Positions 15,285-22,389 of a DNA stretch of 36,428 nucleotides are shown one piece after another. The DNA comes from Chloroflexaceae bacterium (GTDB lineage: Bacteria; Chloroflexota; Chloroflexia; Chloroflexales; Chloroflexaceae). The position numbers and the translations under genes were made by a program. The notes beneath the pieces were generated by a model. That model had not been told where the DNA came from. It was given only the letters and a program-made list of their open reading frames with translations, and did no database searches. The DNA lies in contig JAAUTZ010000034.1 of NCBI GenBank assembly GCA_012031225.1, forward strand, positions 1 to 36,428, given 5' to 3'. How positions within the stretch are numbered: position 1 is the stretch's first letter; each line of letters begins with the position of its first letter.

Positions 15285-15308
15285 CCCCATGCACTGCGGT
15301 GCGTGGGG
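15285..15308 (+). other. 10-bp intergenic hairpin
   Basis: CCCCATGCAC and GTGCGTGGGG (15285-15294, 15299-15308) form a 10-bp stem with one G-T pair and a 4-nt loop. No U tract follows. It lies in the 313-nt gap 15227-15539, which otherwise holds the terminator before it, a pyrimidine-rich stretch (about 15362-15420) and the promoter at 15425. Confidence 0.5.
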
Positions 15309-15424
15309 TGTTACGTTCATCTGGGCAGCGATACGATCCACCGCCTGCACGCTCCGTGTGCTGCCTACCAATCAACCCCTACCCATTTCCGCCCCACCCT
15401 TCCCCTCAGTCTCTTCAGTCTTGA

Positions 15425-15453
15425 TTGACAAAATGGAATTTTCATAGTATTCT
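15425..15453 (+). promoter_or_regulatory. Promoter for the M23 peptidase gene
   Basis: Perfect TTGACA (15425-15430), 17 nt, TATTCT (15448-15453). The transcript would begin near 15460, inside a small hairpin TTGGCG/CGCCAA (15458-15463, 15483-15488). Confidence 0.6.
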
Positions 15454-15539
15454 CAGGTTGGCGATGTGGAAGACACACCCAACGCCAAAAGCATGGAGCA
15501 TACAAAGTCCACGTAAGACTGCTATAACGGATAGCACCC

Positions 15540-17036
15540 ATGATCCAATCACATTGGCAACGTTCGGAATTGCATACATCACGTAGTGCATCTGCGCGTC
15601 AAGCTCTACAACATATCACCAACCCCACTGCTGTATCTGACCCGAGTTCATCAATACACAGCCTCGCTACGCCTATTGCCCAACCTCGCTTCCTGCGCCG
15701 CCTGATCCAAGCCCTTGTCTTTGATCGGCGCGTAACAGCCCGCATCGGTGTCCACGCCCTCATCGCCTTGCTGCTCGCGCTCCTCATCATCGGCGAAGCC
15801 CGCCCACAGCCGCTCCTCACCGGTGTCGCTCTCACCCCGCCCCCCGCCCCAGACACGCCCCATATGGCCTCAGGCGGGATCGGCACTCTACAGGCAGCCG
15901 ACGAAGCAGTCGTGCTCGTCGGAAGTTTCATCACTCCCGCAAGCGGGCAGAGCTACACCCCGCCCGCTGCCCTCACCGATACCGAATTGGATAACGTTGC
16001 GCCCACCGTGCGCGAGGTGGTCGCGGTGACTACGCCCGTGTTCACCACCATTCACACGCTGCAAACCGGCGAGACGCTCGGCAGCATTGCCGAACAGTAC
16101 AACATTCCCCTTGACACACTTGTATGGTCAAATCCAGCGATCAATGGTGAGGTGTTGATTCGCGGGCAAGAGCTTCGCATCGCACGGATGACTGGCATCC
16201 CCTACACGATCCAAGCGGGCGACACGCTCGACAGCATCGCCACCCGCTTTGGGGTCAATGCAGATATGATTGCCGAATTCAAGCCGAACGGAATCAGCGT
16301 CGGTCAACCCCTCCCAGCCGGACGCGAAATCTTCATCGTAGATGGCACAGCAGCCATTCCTGAAAAGCTGCTCAGTGCGTATGGCGGCATGGCTGAGCTA
16401 GCCGCCACCGGCCCCCAGAATGCGGGTATCACCCGGAGCGCGAGTAGCCTACTGGAAGGTCCCGATACCGTGTACGCGGCGAAAGCGAAGGTGGATGGTG
16501 GGCGGCGGGTGAAGCTGATCGGGCAGCACGACGGCTGGGCCAAGATCAGCGTCGGCGACACAACCGGCTGGCTCCCCCTTAGTGCGCTCGATGTTGCTAG
16601 CGACATCCTCGCCCAAGTGCCAACCACCAACGACTTCCCCGCCCCCCCTCCGATGTGGGTCTGGCCGGCGCGGGGAGCCTTCACCTCCGGCTATGGCTGG
16701 CGTTGGGGCGGTTTCCACAATGGTATAGACATTGCAGCCGGGTCGTGGTCGCCGATTGTTGCCGCTCGCGCAGGCACCGTGATGGAAGCAGGCTGGTGCA
16801 GTGGCTACGGCTTCTGCGTCCGCATCAGCCACGGCGATGGAATTCAGACGTTATACGCGCACTTGATAGACTACCCCACCGTCTCGGTGGGGCAGCAAGT
16901 ACCCGTCGGCAGTGTGATCGGGCACATGGGCAGCTCGTATGATCTGGCTGGCGGCGGCTACTCCACCGGCGTACACCTCCACTTCGAGGTGCGCGTCAAC
17001 GGCGTAAATGTTGATCCGTTGATCTACCTACCCTAG
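15540..17036 (+). CDS. Membrane-anchored M23 peptidase with LysM and SH3-like domains
   Basis: The 498-residue protein is predicted to cut or remodel peptidoglycan outside the membrane. In order it has a cytoplasmic N-terminus and one membrane segment near residues 70-86 (IGVHALIALLLALLIIG). Two LysM domains follow, at about 171-214 (HTLQTGETLGSIAEQYNIP) and 221-268 (PYTIQAGDTLDSIATRFGV). An SH3-like domain lies at about 309-352 and an M23/LytM domain at about 378-498. Zinc ligands are His393 and Asp397 (FHNGID), with His479/His481 in VHLHFE and the catalytic His441 in LYAHL, so the enzyme should be active. Cys420 and Cys426 could form a disulfide. The ribosome binding site is weak, but the ATG at 15540 is the first after the promoter. 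A 12-bp hairpin follows the stop. Confidence 0.9.
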   Translation: MIQSHWQRSELHTSRSASARQALQHITNPTAVSDPSSSIHSLATPIAQPRFLRRLIQALVFDRRVTARIGVHALIALLLALLIIGEARPQPLLTGVALTPPPAPDTPHMASGGIGTLQAADEAVVLVGSFITPASGQSYTPPAALTDTELDNVAPTVREVVAVTTPVFTTIHTLQTGETLGSIAEQYNIPLDTLVWSNPAINGEVLIRGQELRIARMTGIPYTIQAGDTLDSIATRFGVNADMIAEFKPNGISVGQPLPAGREIFIVDGTAAIPEKLLSAYGGMAELAATGPQNAGITRSASSLLEGPDTVYAAKAKVDGGRRVKLIGQHDGWAKISVGDTTGWLPLSALDVASDILAQVPTTNDFPAPPPMWVWPARGAFTSGYGWRWGGFHNGIDIAAGSWSPIVAARAGTVMEAGWCSGYGFCVRISHGDGIQTLYAHLIDYPTVSVGQQVPVGSVIGHMGSSYDLAGGGYSTGVHLHFEVRVNGVNVDPLIYLP

Positions 17037-17040
17037 CCCC

Positions 17041-17107
17041 CACGCCGCGCTTAGGTTGCGTGAGCAATCTGCCCGCACAAATGACTACCCAACCCAAGCG
17101 CGGCGTG
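17041..17107 (+). terminator. Long palindromic hairpin after the M23 gene
   Basis: CACGCCGCGCTT (17041-17052) and AAGCGCGGCGTG (17096-17107) form a perfect 12-bp stem, extended inside by GGTTG/CAACC. It starts four bases after the stop codon. No U tract follows, and its outer sequence recurs in the element at 17842-17925. Confidence 0.6.
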
Positions 17108-17136
17108 CGTGGATCGCAACTCAGCAGTCCCACCTA

Positions 17137-17165
17137 TTGCCGCGCCGCCTGCACTGTGCTATAAT
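17137..17165 (+). promoter_or_regulatory. Promoter of the rpsF operon
   Basis: TTGCCG (17137-17142), 17 nt, TATAAT (17160-17165) with extended TG at 17157-17158. It predicts a leader of about 100 nt before rpsF. Confidence 0.8.
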
Positions 17166-17200
17166 CCGTCTGTTAAAAACCAAATTGTACTGACCTTTCT

Positions 17201-17254
17201 GCTTCGCCGTGCCATCGGCATCGCGCTGCTGATTCGTGTTGTATCGAGCGAAGC
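17201..17254 (+). promoter_or_regulatory. Structured 5' leader of rpsF
   Basis: GCTTCGC (17201-17207) pairs perfectly with GCGAAGC (17248-17254) and encloses a small TGCC-ATC-GGCA hairpin at 17210-17220. rpsF leaders in many bacteria bind S6:S18 for autoregulation. Whether this one does is an inference from position only. Confidence 0.4.
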
Positions 17255-17274
17255 ATACCCAGAGGAGGACTCCC

Positions 17275-17832
17275 TTGCGCGTTCGTAGCTATGAATTGAT
17301 GTTTATTGTTAGCCCCCTGCACGCCGATGATGATAGCATTACCAACATCATCAACCGCGTGTCCCAAACGATTGAAGCCGAAGGCGGCGAAATCACGTCC
17401 GTCAATCACAACCCCCCGTGGGGGCGGCGGCGGCTTGCCTATCCAATCCGTGCCTATGCCAGTGGTGAAGCCAGCCGCCGCAACTTCACCGAAGGCTTCT
17501 ATGTGCTGATGCACTTCAACCTCGAATCTGCAAAGGTCTTGACCGTAGATCGAGCGATCCGCTTCATTGACCCGATCCTGCGCCACCTGCTCACCATTAT
17601 CACCGATACCCCGACTGCCAACAGCGACAGTGATGACAGTGGCGGCAAGGCATGGGATAGCACCCCCGCCGATCTCGACGGCGACGATGATGATCTCGAC
17701 GACGACGATGATGATCTCGACGATGACGATGATGATCTCGACGACGATGAGGACGATGACAATGGCGACGGCGACGATGATCCCGATGACGAAGATGAAC
17801 TAAGCGTTGCCGAACACGCCACCGCCAATTAA
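17275..17832 (+). CDS. rpsF: Ribosomal protein S6 with Asp-rich C-terminal extension
   Basis: S6 binds S18 and 16S rRNA in the small-subunit platform. The S6 fold occupies residues 1-105 (RVRSYELMFIVSPLH at the start, then NPPWGRRRLAYPIR and GFYVLMHFNLES). It is followed by an unusual tail to residue 185 that is almost entirely Asp from residue 133 on and contains DDDDDLD repeats. The usual length is about 95-135 residues. The start is a TTG at 17275 with AGGAGG at 17263-17268, correctly spaced. The alternative 13 codons upstream has no ribosome binding site. ssb follows after a structured 149-nt gap, as in the common rpsF-ssb-rpsR order, but rpsR and rplI are absent here. The tail may be a protein-binding or RNA-repelling appendage; its function is unknown. 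Confidence 0.93.
   Translation: MRVRSYELMFIVSPLHADDDSITNIINRVSQTIEAEGGEITSVNHNPPWGRRRLAYPIRAYASGEASRRNFTEGFYVLMHFNLESAKVLTVDRAIRFIDPILRHLLTIITDTPTANSDSDDSGGKAWDSTPADLDGDDDDLDDDDDDLDDDDDDLDDDEDDDNGDGDDDPDDEDELSVAEHATAN
17680..17742 (+). repeat. Three 21-bp tandem repeats coding Asp-rich heptads
   Basis: Units at 17680-17700, 17701-17721 and 17722-17742 differ at only one or two bases, all keep GACGATGATGATCTCGAC and lie in frame within rpsF (residues 136-156). Period 21 nt, so copy-number changes would keep the reading frame. Confidence 0.9.
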
Positions 17833-17841
17833 GTCGCACAA

Positions 17842-17925
17842 AGCGCGGCGCGTGTTCCACTTTTGATCAGCGTGGGCTACCGCAAAGTAGCCCCACTCTT
17901 GGGAACACGCCCGGCCTGCCGCGCT
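17842..17925 (+). other. Nested hairpin in the rpsF-ssb gap
   Basis: Three nested stems are visible. AGCGCGG/CCGCGCT (17842-17848, 17919-17925) is the outer stem. GCGTGTTCC/GGAACACGC (17850-17858, 17902-17910) is the middle stem, with an 8-nt one-sided bulge. GTGGGCTAC pairs with GTAGCCCCAC (17872-17880, 17887-17896; one bulged C) inside. A further CCAAT/ATTGG hairpin follows (17926-17940). There is no U tract, so it is more likely an RNA processing, attenuation or protein-binding element than a simple terminator. Confidence 0.7.
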
Positions 17926-17981
17926 CCAATGAGGAATTGGGCAACACGCGCGAAACGGTGCAACAGAAAGCGAGTGATTGA

Positions 17982-18458
17982 TTGGCAAAAGATTTGAACA
18001 AGGTGCTGTTGATTGGACGGCTCGGCACCGATCCTGAGATGCGCTACACCGCCAGTGGCAGCCCCGTCACCACCTTTCGGGTGGCAGTCAGCCGCCATTG
18101 GAAAGACGGCTCTGGCGATCCCCGCGAAGAAACCGAATGGTTCAGTATCGTGACATGGAACAAGCTCGCTGAAATCTGCCACCAATACCTTTCCAAAAAT
18201 GCCCGGGTCTACCTCGAAGGGCGGCTCCAAACCCGTTCGTGGGAAGACCAGCAGACGGGCCAGACGCGCTACAAAACCGAAGTGGTTGCTAATGATATGA
18301 TTATGTTGGATGGCCGCCGCGATGCCCCCAGTGCAAGCGGCGAACTCACCCCACCGTTCGGCAGTGCCGAGCCGCAACGCACCGAGCCAATCCTGCCCAA
18401 CTTTGATGATGATCTGATTCCCCCCCTTGATATTGGCGATGAGGATATTCCTTTTTAG
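17982..18458 (+). CDS. ssb: Single-stranded DNA-binding protein
   Basis: SSB coats single-stranded DNA during replication, repair and recombination and recruits partners through its acidic C-terminal tip. The 158-residue protein has a complete OB fold. It begins with DLNKVLLIGRLGTDPEMRYT, has TEWFSIVTWNKLAE and YLSKNARVYLEGRLQTRSW in the middle and YKTEVVANDMIML at the end. The short flexible linker is followed by the conserved terminal DEDIPF. The start is a TTG at 17982 giving (M)AKDLNK. No ATG lies nearer, and the upstream ribosome binding site is poor, so translation may depend on coupling or on the upstream RNA structure. It lies between rpsF and a parvulin gene, which starts five bases after the ssb stop, so the three genes are probably one transcript. 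Confidence 0.97.
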   Translation: MAKDLNKVLLIGRLGTDPEMRYTASGSPVTTFRVAVSRHWKDGSGDPREETEWFSIVTWNKLAEICHQYLSKNARVYLEGRLQTRSWEDQQTGQTRYKTEVVANDMIMLDGRRDAPSASGELTPPFGSAEPQRTEPILPNFDDDLIPPLDIGDEDIPF

Positions 18459-18463
18459 AACCT

Positions 18464-19981
18464 ATGGCACAAACACCTAAATCAACACCGCGCCCCACGA
18501 GCAAGGGCACCTCTCAGAAAGAGCAAGCCGCAGCCCAGAAACGTCAAGCCCAAGTTGCCACCGAACGGCGTATGTCGGCCAAGCAGCAGCGTGAGCAGCA
18601 AGAACAACGCCGCTTCATGATGATCATCGGAGCGGTTCTCGGCTTAGCGTTGCTGATCCTCGCCGGTGGCATCACCTACCAGCAAGTCTGGGTGCCTAGC
18701 CGCCCGCTCGCCCAAGTTGGCAGCACAACGCTCACCCGCCGCGACTACTGGCAAGAAAGCCGCATTGCCATTGCCCAAGAGATCGCCCAGAACTTGCAAC
18801 TCCTGCGGCTGTTTGGCAGCGACGCGCAGTTCAGCAGCCAGTTTGCGGGGCGTTCACCCGTCCTCAATCAGCAGGTCGAACTGCTTGGGAGCGAGCCGGA
18901 AAACGAGCAGGTGATTACCCGTTGGATTGATGGGCAGATCATCGAGCAGGGCGCAGCATCGCTCAGTGTACAGGTTACAGACGATCAGATCAACCAAGCC
19001 CTGACCCAGAGCTACGCCGCCTTCCTACCGCCTGCACCCCCACTCGATAGCAGCACCGGCGTAACTGATACGCTTGACTTGGAGGATCAAACCCCACCCA
19101 CCCCCGAAGCAGCCCAAGCCCGCGATCAGGTAGACCAGATCGCTGCGGAAATCTATGCTGGCTTCATCGGTGAGTTGGAACTGACCGGCGTAGAACCGAA
19201 CCTGACCCAAGATGACTTCCGCCAAGCCTTGCTCGAACAGCAACGCCGCCAGAGCTTGCAGGGGGCTGTTGAGGAGCAGCTTGTACCCGAAGCCGCCTTC
19301 TCACCCTCCAGCGAGCCGGAGCGCATACAGGCCCGCCAGATCCTGTTTGCCGTTGAGCTACCGGAAAACCCCTCACAGGGGGTCGTTGATACCGCCTATG
19401 CCGAAGCTCTTGCAGCTGCCGAAGCGACCCTTGCCGAACTGCAAGCGGGAACCGATTTCGCGGAACTCGCGGCGCAACGTTCAGATGATGCTGGCTCGGC
19501 TCAACAGGGCGGCGATGTCGGCTCCTTTGATCGGGACGGTGTAAGCGCAAGCGGTGCAACCTACGCCCCCGAATTTGTTGCGGCGGCATTTGCATTGGAT
19601 GAAGGCGAACTGAGCGCACCGGTGCGGACACAGTTCGGGTGGCACATTATCGAAGTAACCAGCCGTGACGCACCCGACCTAGAGCAGCAGCTACGCGAAG
19701 CCCGCCGCGCGGCGTTCGATACATGGCGCGAAGAGCAGCGCACCGCCTTGAATGCCACCCGCATCCCCGCACCTACGCCAGACCCCGAAGCCGCGCCGAG
19801 CGAGGATCTACCAACCCCTGCCCCTACGTTCCAGCCGGGCCCACCAACTGCACCGGCCCTACCGGATGGGTTTGATCCACAAGGCGAAGGCTTGCAGATT
19901 GAGGGCTTAGAAGGCTTCAGCCAAGAAGAGTTGGAAGGCGACGAACTCCCCCTAGAGTTGGAACCGCCGACTACTCCCTAA
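18464..19981 (+). CDS. Membrane-anchored parvulin-type peptidyl-prolyl isomerase (SurA/PrsA-like)
   Basis: A 505-residue extracytoplasmic foldase. A Lys/Gln-rich cytoplasmic start (residues 1-47) is followed by a membrane anchor near 48-70 (MMIIGAVLGLALLILAGG). A SurA_N-like helical region with RDYWQESRIAIAQEIA spans about 80-275, and one parvulin domain lies at about 285-400. Parvulin landmarks are ARQILFAVEL, DFAELAAQRSDD, QGGDVGSF and RTQFGWHIIEV. The tail after residue 420 is Pro/Glu-rich and poorly ordered. It probably helps fold secreted or membrane-attached proteins, comparable to PrsA. It follows ssb by five bases, which suggests co-transcription with rpsF and ssb although no functional link is obvious. 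The length is longer than PrsA, mainly because of the acidic tail. Confidence 0.9.
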   Translation: MAQTPKSTPRPTSKGTSQKEQAAAQKRQAQVATERRMSAKQQREQQEQRRFMMIIGAVLGLALLILAGGITYQQVWVPSRPLAQVGSTTLTRRDYWQESRIAIAQEIAQNLQLLRLFGSDAQFSSQFAGRSPVLNQQVELLGSEPENEQVITRWIDGQIIEQGAASLSVQVTDDQINQALTQSYAAFLPPAPPLDSSTGVTDTLDLEDQTPPTPEAAQARDQVDQIAAEIYAGFIGELELTGVEPNLTQDDFRQALLEQQRRQSLQGAVEEQLVPEAAFSPSSEPERIQARQILFAVELPENPSQGVVDTAYAEALAAAEATLAELQAGTDFAELAAQRSDDAGSAQQGGDVGSFDRDGVSASGATYAPEFVAAAFALDEGELSAPVRTQFGWHIIEVTSRDAPDLEQQLREARRAAFDTWREEQRTALNATRIPAPTPDPEAAPSEDLPTPAPTFQPGPPTAPALPDGFDPQGEGLQIEGLEGFSQEELEGDELPLELEPPTTP

Positions 19982-20001
19982 GCCAAACGACAGGACGAGC
20001 A

Positions 20002-20919
20002 ATGCGGGCGTGGAAACCAGTTTTGGGGCAGGGCATCTGGATTGCAGCGGGGCTGCTGCTAGTGGCGGCGGCCGCCGCAGCGTGGCTCCTGCTGCGCTTT
20101 GTGCCGCGCTTCACGCCCGCCCCCGAACTCTGGCGCATCACCCCGCTCACGTTTCTGGAAGGAACCGGCGCGGCAATAATGCTCGTGCTCGCAGGCTGGT
20201 TTGGCTACCGCCTGCTCGCCACCCTCACCCTGACCTACACCCTTGACCGCAACGGCATCTACATCAGCTGGATCGGCAACCGCACCGTGATCCCACTGAC
20301 AGAGGTGCAAGAGCTAGCAGTTGCGCCGCACGCCGTCCCGCTGCCGGCCGTGCCGCACCGCAATGTTGGCTACTACTGGGGGCGCATCCCGCTTGGCAGT
20401 GCCACCCCACTGGAACTCTACACCACCCTACCGCCGGCCCAAAGTACCCTGATCCAAACCACGCACGCCATCTATGCCATTGCCCCGCGTGAGCCAGAGA
20501 GCTTCGTGCAGGAGTTTGGGCAACGCCGCGCACTCGGCGTAACCCAAAGCCTGCGCCCCACCTTCCGCGAGGGGCGGCTGTTCTTCTCGGCCTTCTGGAA
20601 CGACCCGATCATTCGCACCGCATTGCTGGCAGGCTTGGCTACCGTGCTATTGCTGCTTGGCTGGCTCTCGTTTGCCTACGCCAATCTGCCGCCCACGATT
20701 GTACTAGGCTTCGATGCGGCAGGTGTGGCCCAAGACCTGCGCCCGCGCCACCAGATCCTGTGGGTGCCCATGTTGGCGATCAGCTTTGCGTTGCTCAATA
20801 CGATCATCGCCCTGAGCATCTTTCAGCGCATGCCCACCAGCGCACGCCTGCTCCAGATTGGCACCGTGCCAATCCTTGTCCTGTTCGCCGTCGGCACAAT
20901 CATGATTGCCACGCGCTGA
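20002..20919 (+). CDS. Membrane protein with PH-like domain
   Basis: The 305-residue protein has two N-terminal membrane segments (about residues 10-32 and 52-75). A soluble domain from about 80 to 185 follows, with TYTLDRNGIYISWIGNRTVIPLTEVQEL; this resembles bacterial PH (DUF304-type) domains. Two or three more membrane segments lie toward the C-terminus (about 212-230, 253-275 and 283-303). The family is poorly characterised. The start at 20002 has AGGACGAG ahead of it and lies 20 nt after the foldase gene, so it may be the last gene of the rpsF transcript. It converges on xseB with a 43-nt gap. A small CCCG/CGGG hairpin near 20946 is the only terminator-like feature. Its function is unknown. 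Confidence 0.7.
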   Translation: MRAWKPVLGQGIWIAAGLLLVAAAAAAWLLLRFVPRFTPAPELWRITPLTFLEGTGAAIMLVLAGWFGYRLLATLTLTYTLDRNGIYISWIGNRTVIPLTEVQELAVAPHAVPLPAVPHRNVGYYWGRIPLGSATPLELYTTLPPAQSTLIQTTHAIYAIAPREPESFVQEFGQRRALGVTQSLRPTFREGRLFFSAFWNDPIIRTALLAGLATVLLLLGWLSFAYANLPPTIVLGFDAAGVAQDLRPRHQILWVPMLAISFALLNTIIALSIFQRMPTSARLLQIGTVPILVLFAVGTIMIATR

Positions 20920-20962
20920 CCGAAAGCAAAGCAGCTTGCCCCAAACCCGCTCGAACGGGGAC

Positions 20963-21160
20963 TTATGCCATCGTGTTGTTTAATGTTGTTACGCGCAACT
21001 CAGCCTGATCGAGGATCTGCTGGCACGCCCCAGCAATATGAATCCCCTGTTCATACAGATCAAGCGTCTCACTGAGCGACAGATTGCCACTCTCCAAACG
21101 GGTGACAATCTCCTGCAACTGTTTGAGCATCTCCTCAAATGTATTCACCCCACTGCTCAT
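20963..21160 (-). CDS. xseB: Exodeoxyribonuclease VII small subunit
   Basis: XseB binds XseA to form exonuclease VII, which degrades single-stranded DNA from both ends to oligonucleotides and works in mismatch and damage repair. The 65-residue helical protein shows the family pattern: TFEEMLKQLQEIVTRLESGNLSL, then SLSETLDLYEQGIHIAGACQQ, then LDQAELRV. The ATG at 21160 overlaps the xseA stop by four bases (ATGA), so expression is coupled, which fits the high XseB:XseA ratio of the complex. It is the last gene of the minus-strand series CHAT-NACHT protein, xseA, xseB. Confidence 0.95.
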   Translation of the reverse strand: MSSGVNTFEEMLKQLQEIVTRLESGNLSLSETLDLYEQGIHIAGACQQILDQAELRVTTLNNTMA

Positions 21161-22389
21161 CGCCTATCTCCTTTCGGTTGGCTTGGTGCCGCCTGTACCT
21201 GCTGCACTTCCACGTGTAGCGTGCCATCATGCAGCGTAATCTGGAGCGCATCACCGGATTGCACCGCCGCGCTCGTGCTAATCAGTGCGCCGCTCTCGGC
21301 CGCGTGCAGCAGGGCATAGCCGCGTTGCAGCGTCGCGTGCGGGCTGAGGGCGTGCAGGCGTGCCCGCAGGCTAATAAAGTACATGCGCTTGCGCTCTTGG
21401 GCTGCTTCAGTTGCCCGATCTGCGCGTTGCAATAGCTCGTCCACCTGCTGCCGTGTTGTCGCAATGCGACTTGTGGGATGATACCGATGCAAGCTCCGAT
21501 TGATCTGGACGATGGCCGCATTCGTGTTGGTGAGATAGCTCTCAATCAGCAGATCAAGCGTCGTGCGATAGCCCCCAATCTGCCCCAGCAAGGCTTGCAC
21601 ATCTGGCGCAACTAGCTCTGCCGCCGCCGATGGGGTCGGCGCACGCACATCGGCTACATAGTCCACAATGGTCGTATCCGTCTCGTGCCCCACCCCAGTG
21701 ACAACCGGCACCGGACTAGCGAAGATGGTGCGGGCGATCTGCTCATCGTTGAATGCCCACAAATCTTCGAGTGAGCCACCGCCGCGGGCCAGAATAATAA
21801 CATCTACGTCGTTGGCATACAGCGTATGCAGAGCCGCACAGATGCTCGCGGGAGCCTGCTCGCCCTGCACGATGCATGGCGCAAGCAGCACCTGCGCCAG
21901 TGGATACCGCCGCCGCAACACATTGAGCATATCTTGATAGGCGGCTGCCTGCGGTGACGTAGCAATGCCGATGCGATGGGGCAGGGGCGGCAGGTCCCGT
22001 TTACGGCTCGGATCGAACAACCCCTCATCGGCGAGGCCCTGCCTGATCGCCTCGAATTGGGCGTGGAGCAAGCCCGCCCCAACCGGCTGCAAGCTATGCA
22101 CATAGAGCTGCATTTGCCCGCTTTTTTCATAGACCGATACCGCACCGCGAGCAAGTACCGCCGTACCATTTGCCGGAATTGCATCCACGCCAAGCCGTTG
22201 CACATTGCTGCGCCACATCACGGCACTGATTGCCGCATCCTGATCTTTGAGCGTGAAGTAGAGATGTCCAGAGCTATGGTGTTTCAGATTGCTCACCTCG
22301 CCATGCACCCACACCTCAGCAAGGCTTGGATCATTCGCAAAAACATCCCGAATATAGCCTACTAAAGCATTAACACTCAAGGTTGTCAT
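21157..22389 (-). CDS. xseA: Exodeoxyribonuclease VII large subunit
   Basis: The catalytic subunit of exonuclease VII, 410 residues. The N-terminal OB-type domain is seen in LAEVWVHGEVSNLKHHSSGHLYFTLKD. The catalytic part has RIGIATSPQAAAYQDMLNVL, DVIILARGGGSLEDLWAFNDE and VTGVGHETDTTIVDYVADVRAPTPSAAAEL, which are the diagnostic exonuclease VII blocks. A coiled-coil region and a C-terminal Gly-rich strand (LQRGYALL) follow. A reading frame extending to 22686 exists, but the family N-terminus MTTLSVNALVGYI begins at the ATG at 22389. That ATG overlaps the stop of the CHAT-NACHT gene by four bases (ATGA), so translation of xseA depends on the upstream gene. Confidence 0.97.
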   Translation of the reverse strand: MTTLSVNALVGYIRDVFANDPSLAEVWVHGEVSNLKHHSSGHLYFTLKDQDAAISAVMWRSNVQRLGVDAIPANGTAVLARGAVSVYEKSGQMQLYVHSLQPVGAGLLHAQFEAIRQGLADEGLFDPSRKRDLPPLPHRIGIATSPQAAAYQDMLNVLRRRYPLAQVLLAPCIVQGEQAPASICAALHTLYANDVDVIILARGGGSLEDLWAFNDEQIARTIFASPVPVVTGVGHETDTTIVDYVADVRAPTPSAAAELVAPDVQALLGQIGGYRTTLDLLIESYLTNTNAAIVQINRSLHRYHPTSRIATTRQQVDELLQRADRATEAAQERKRMYFISLRARLHALSPHATLQRGYALLHAAESGALISTSAAVQSGDALQITLHDGTLHVEVQQVQAAPSQPKGDRR

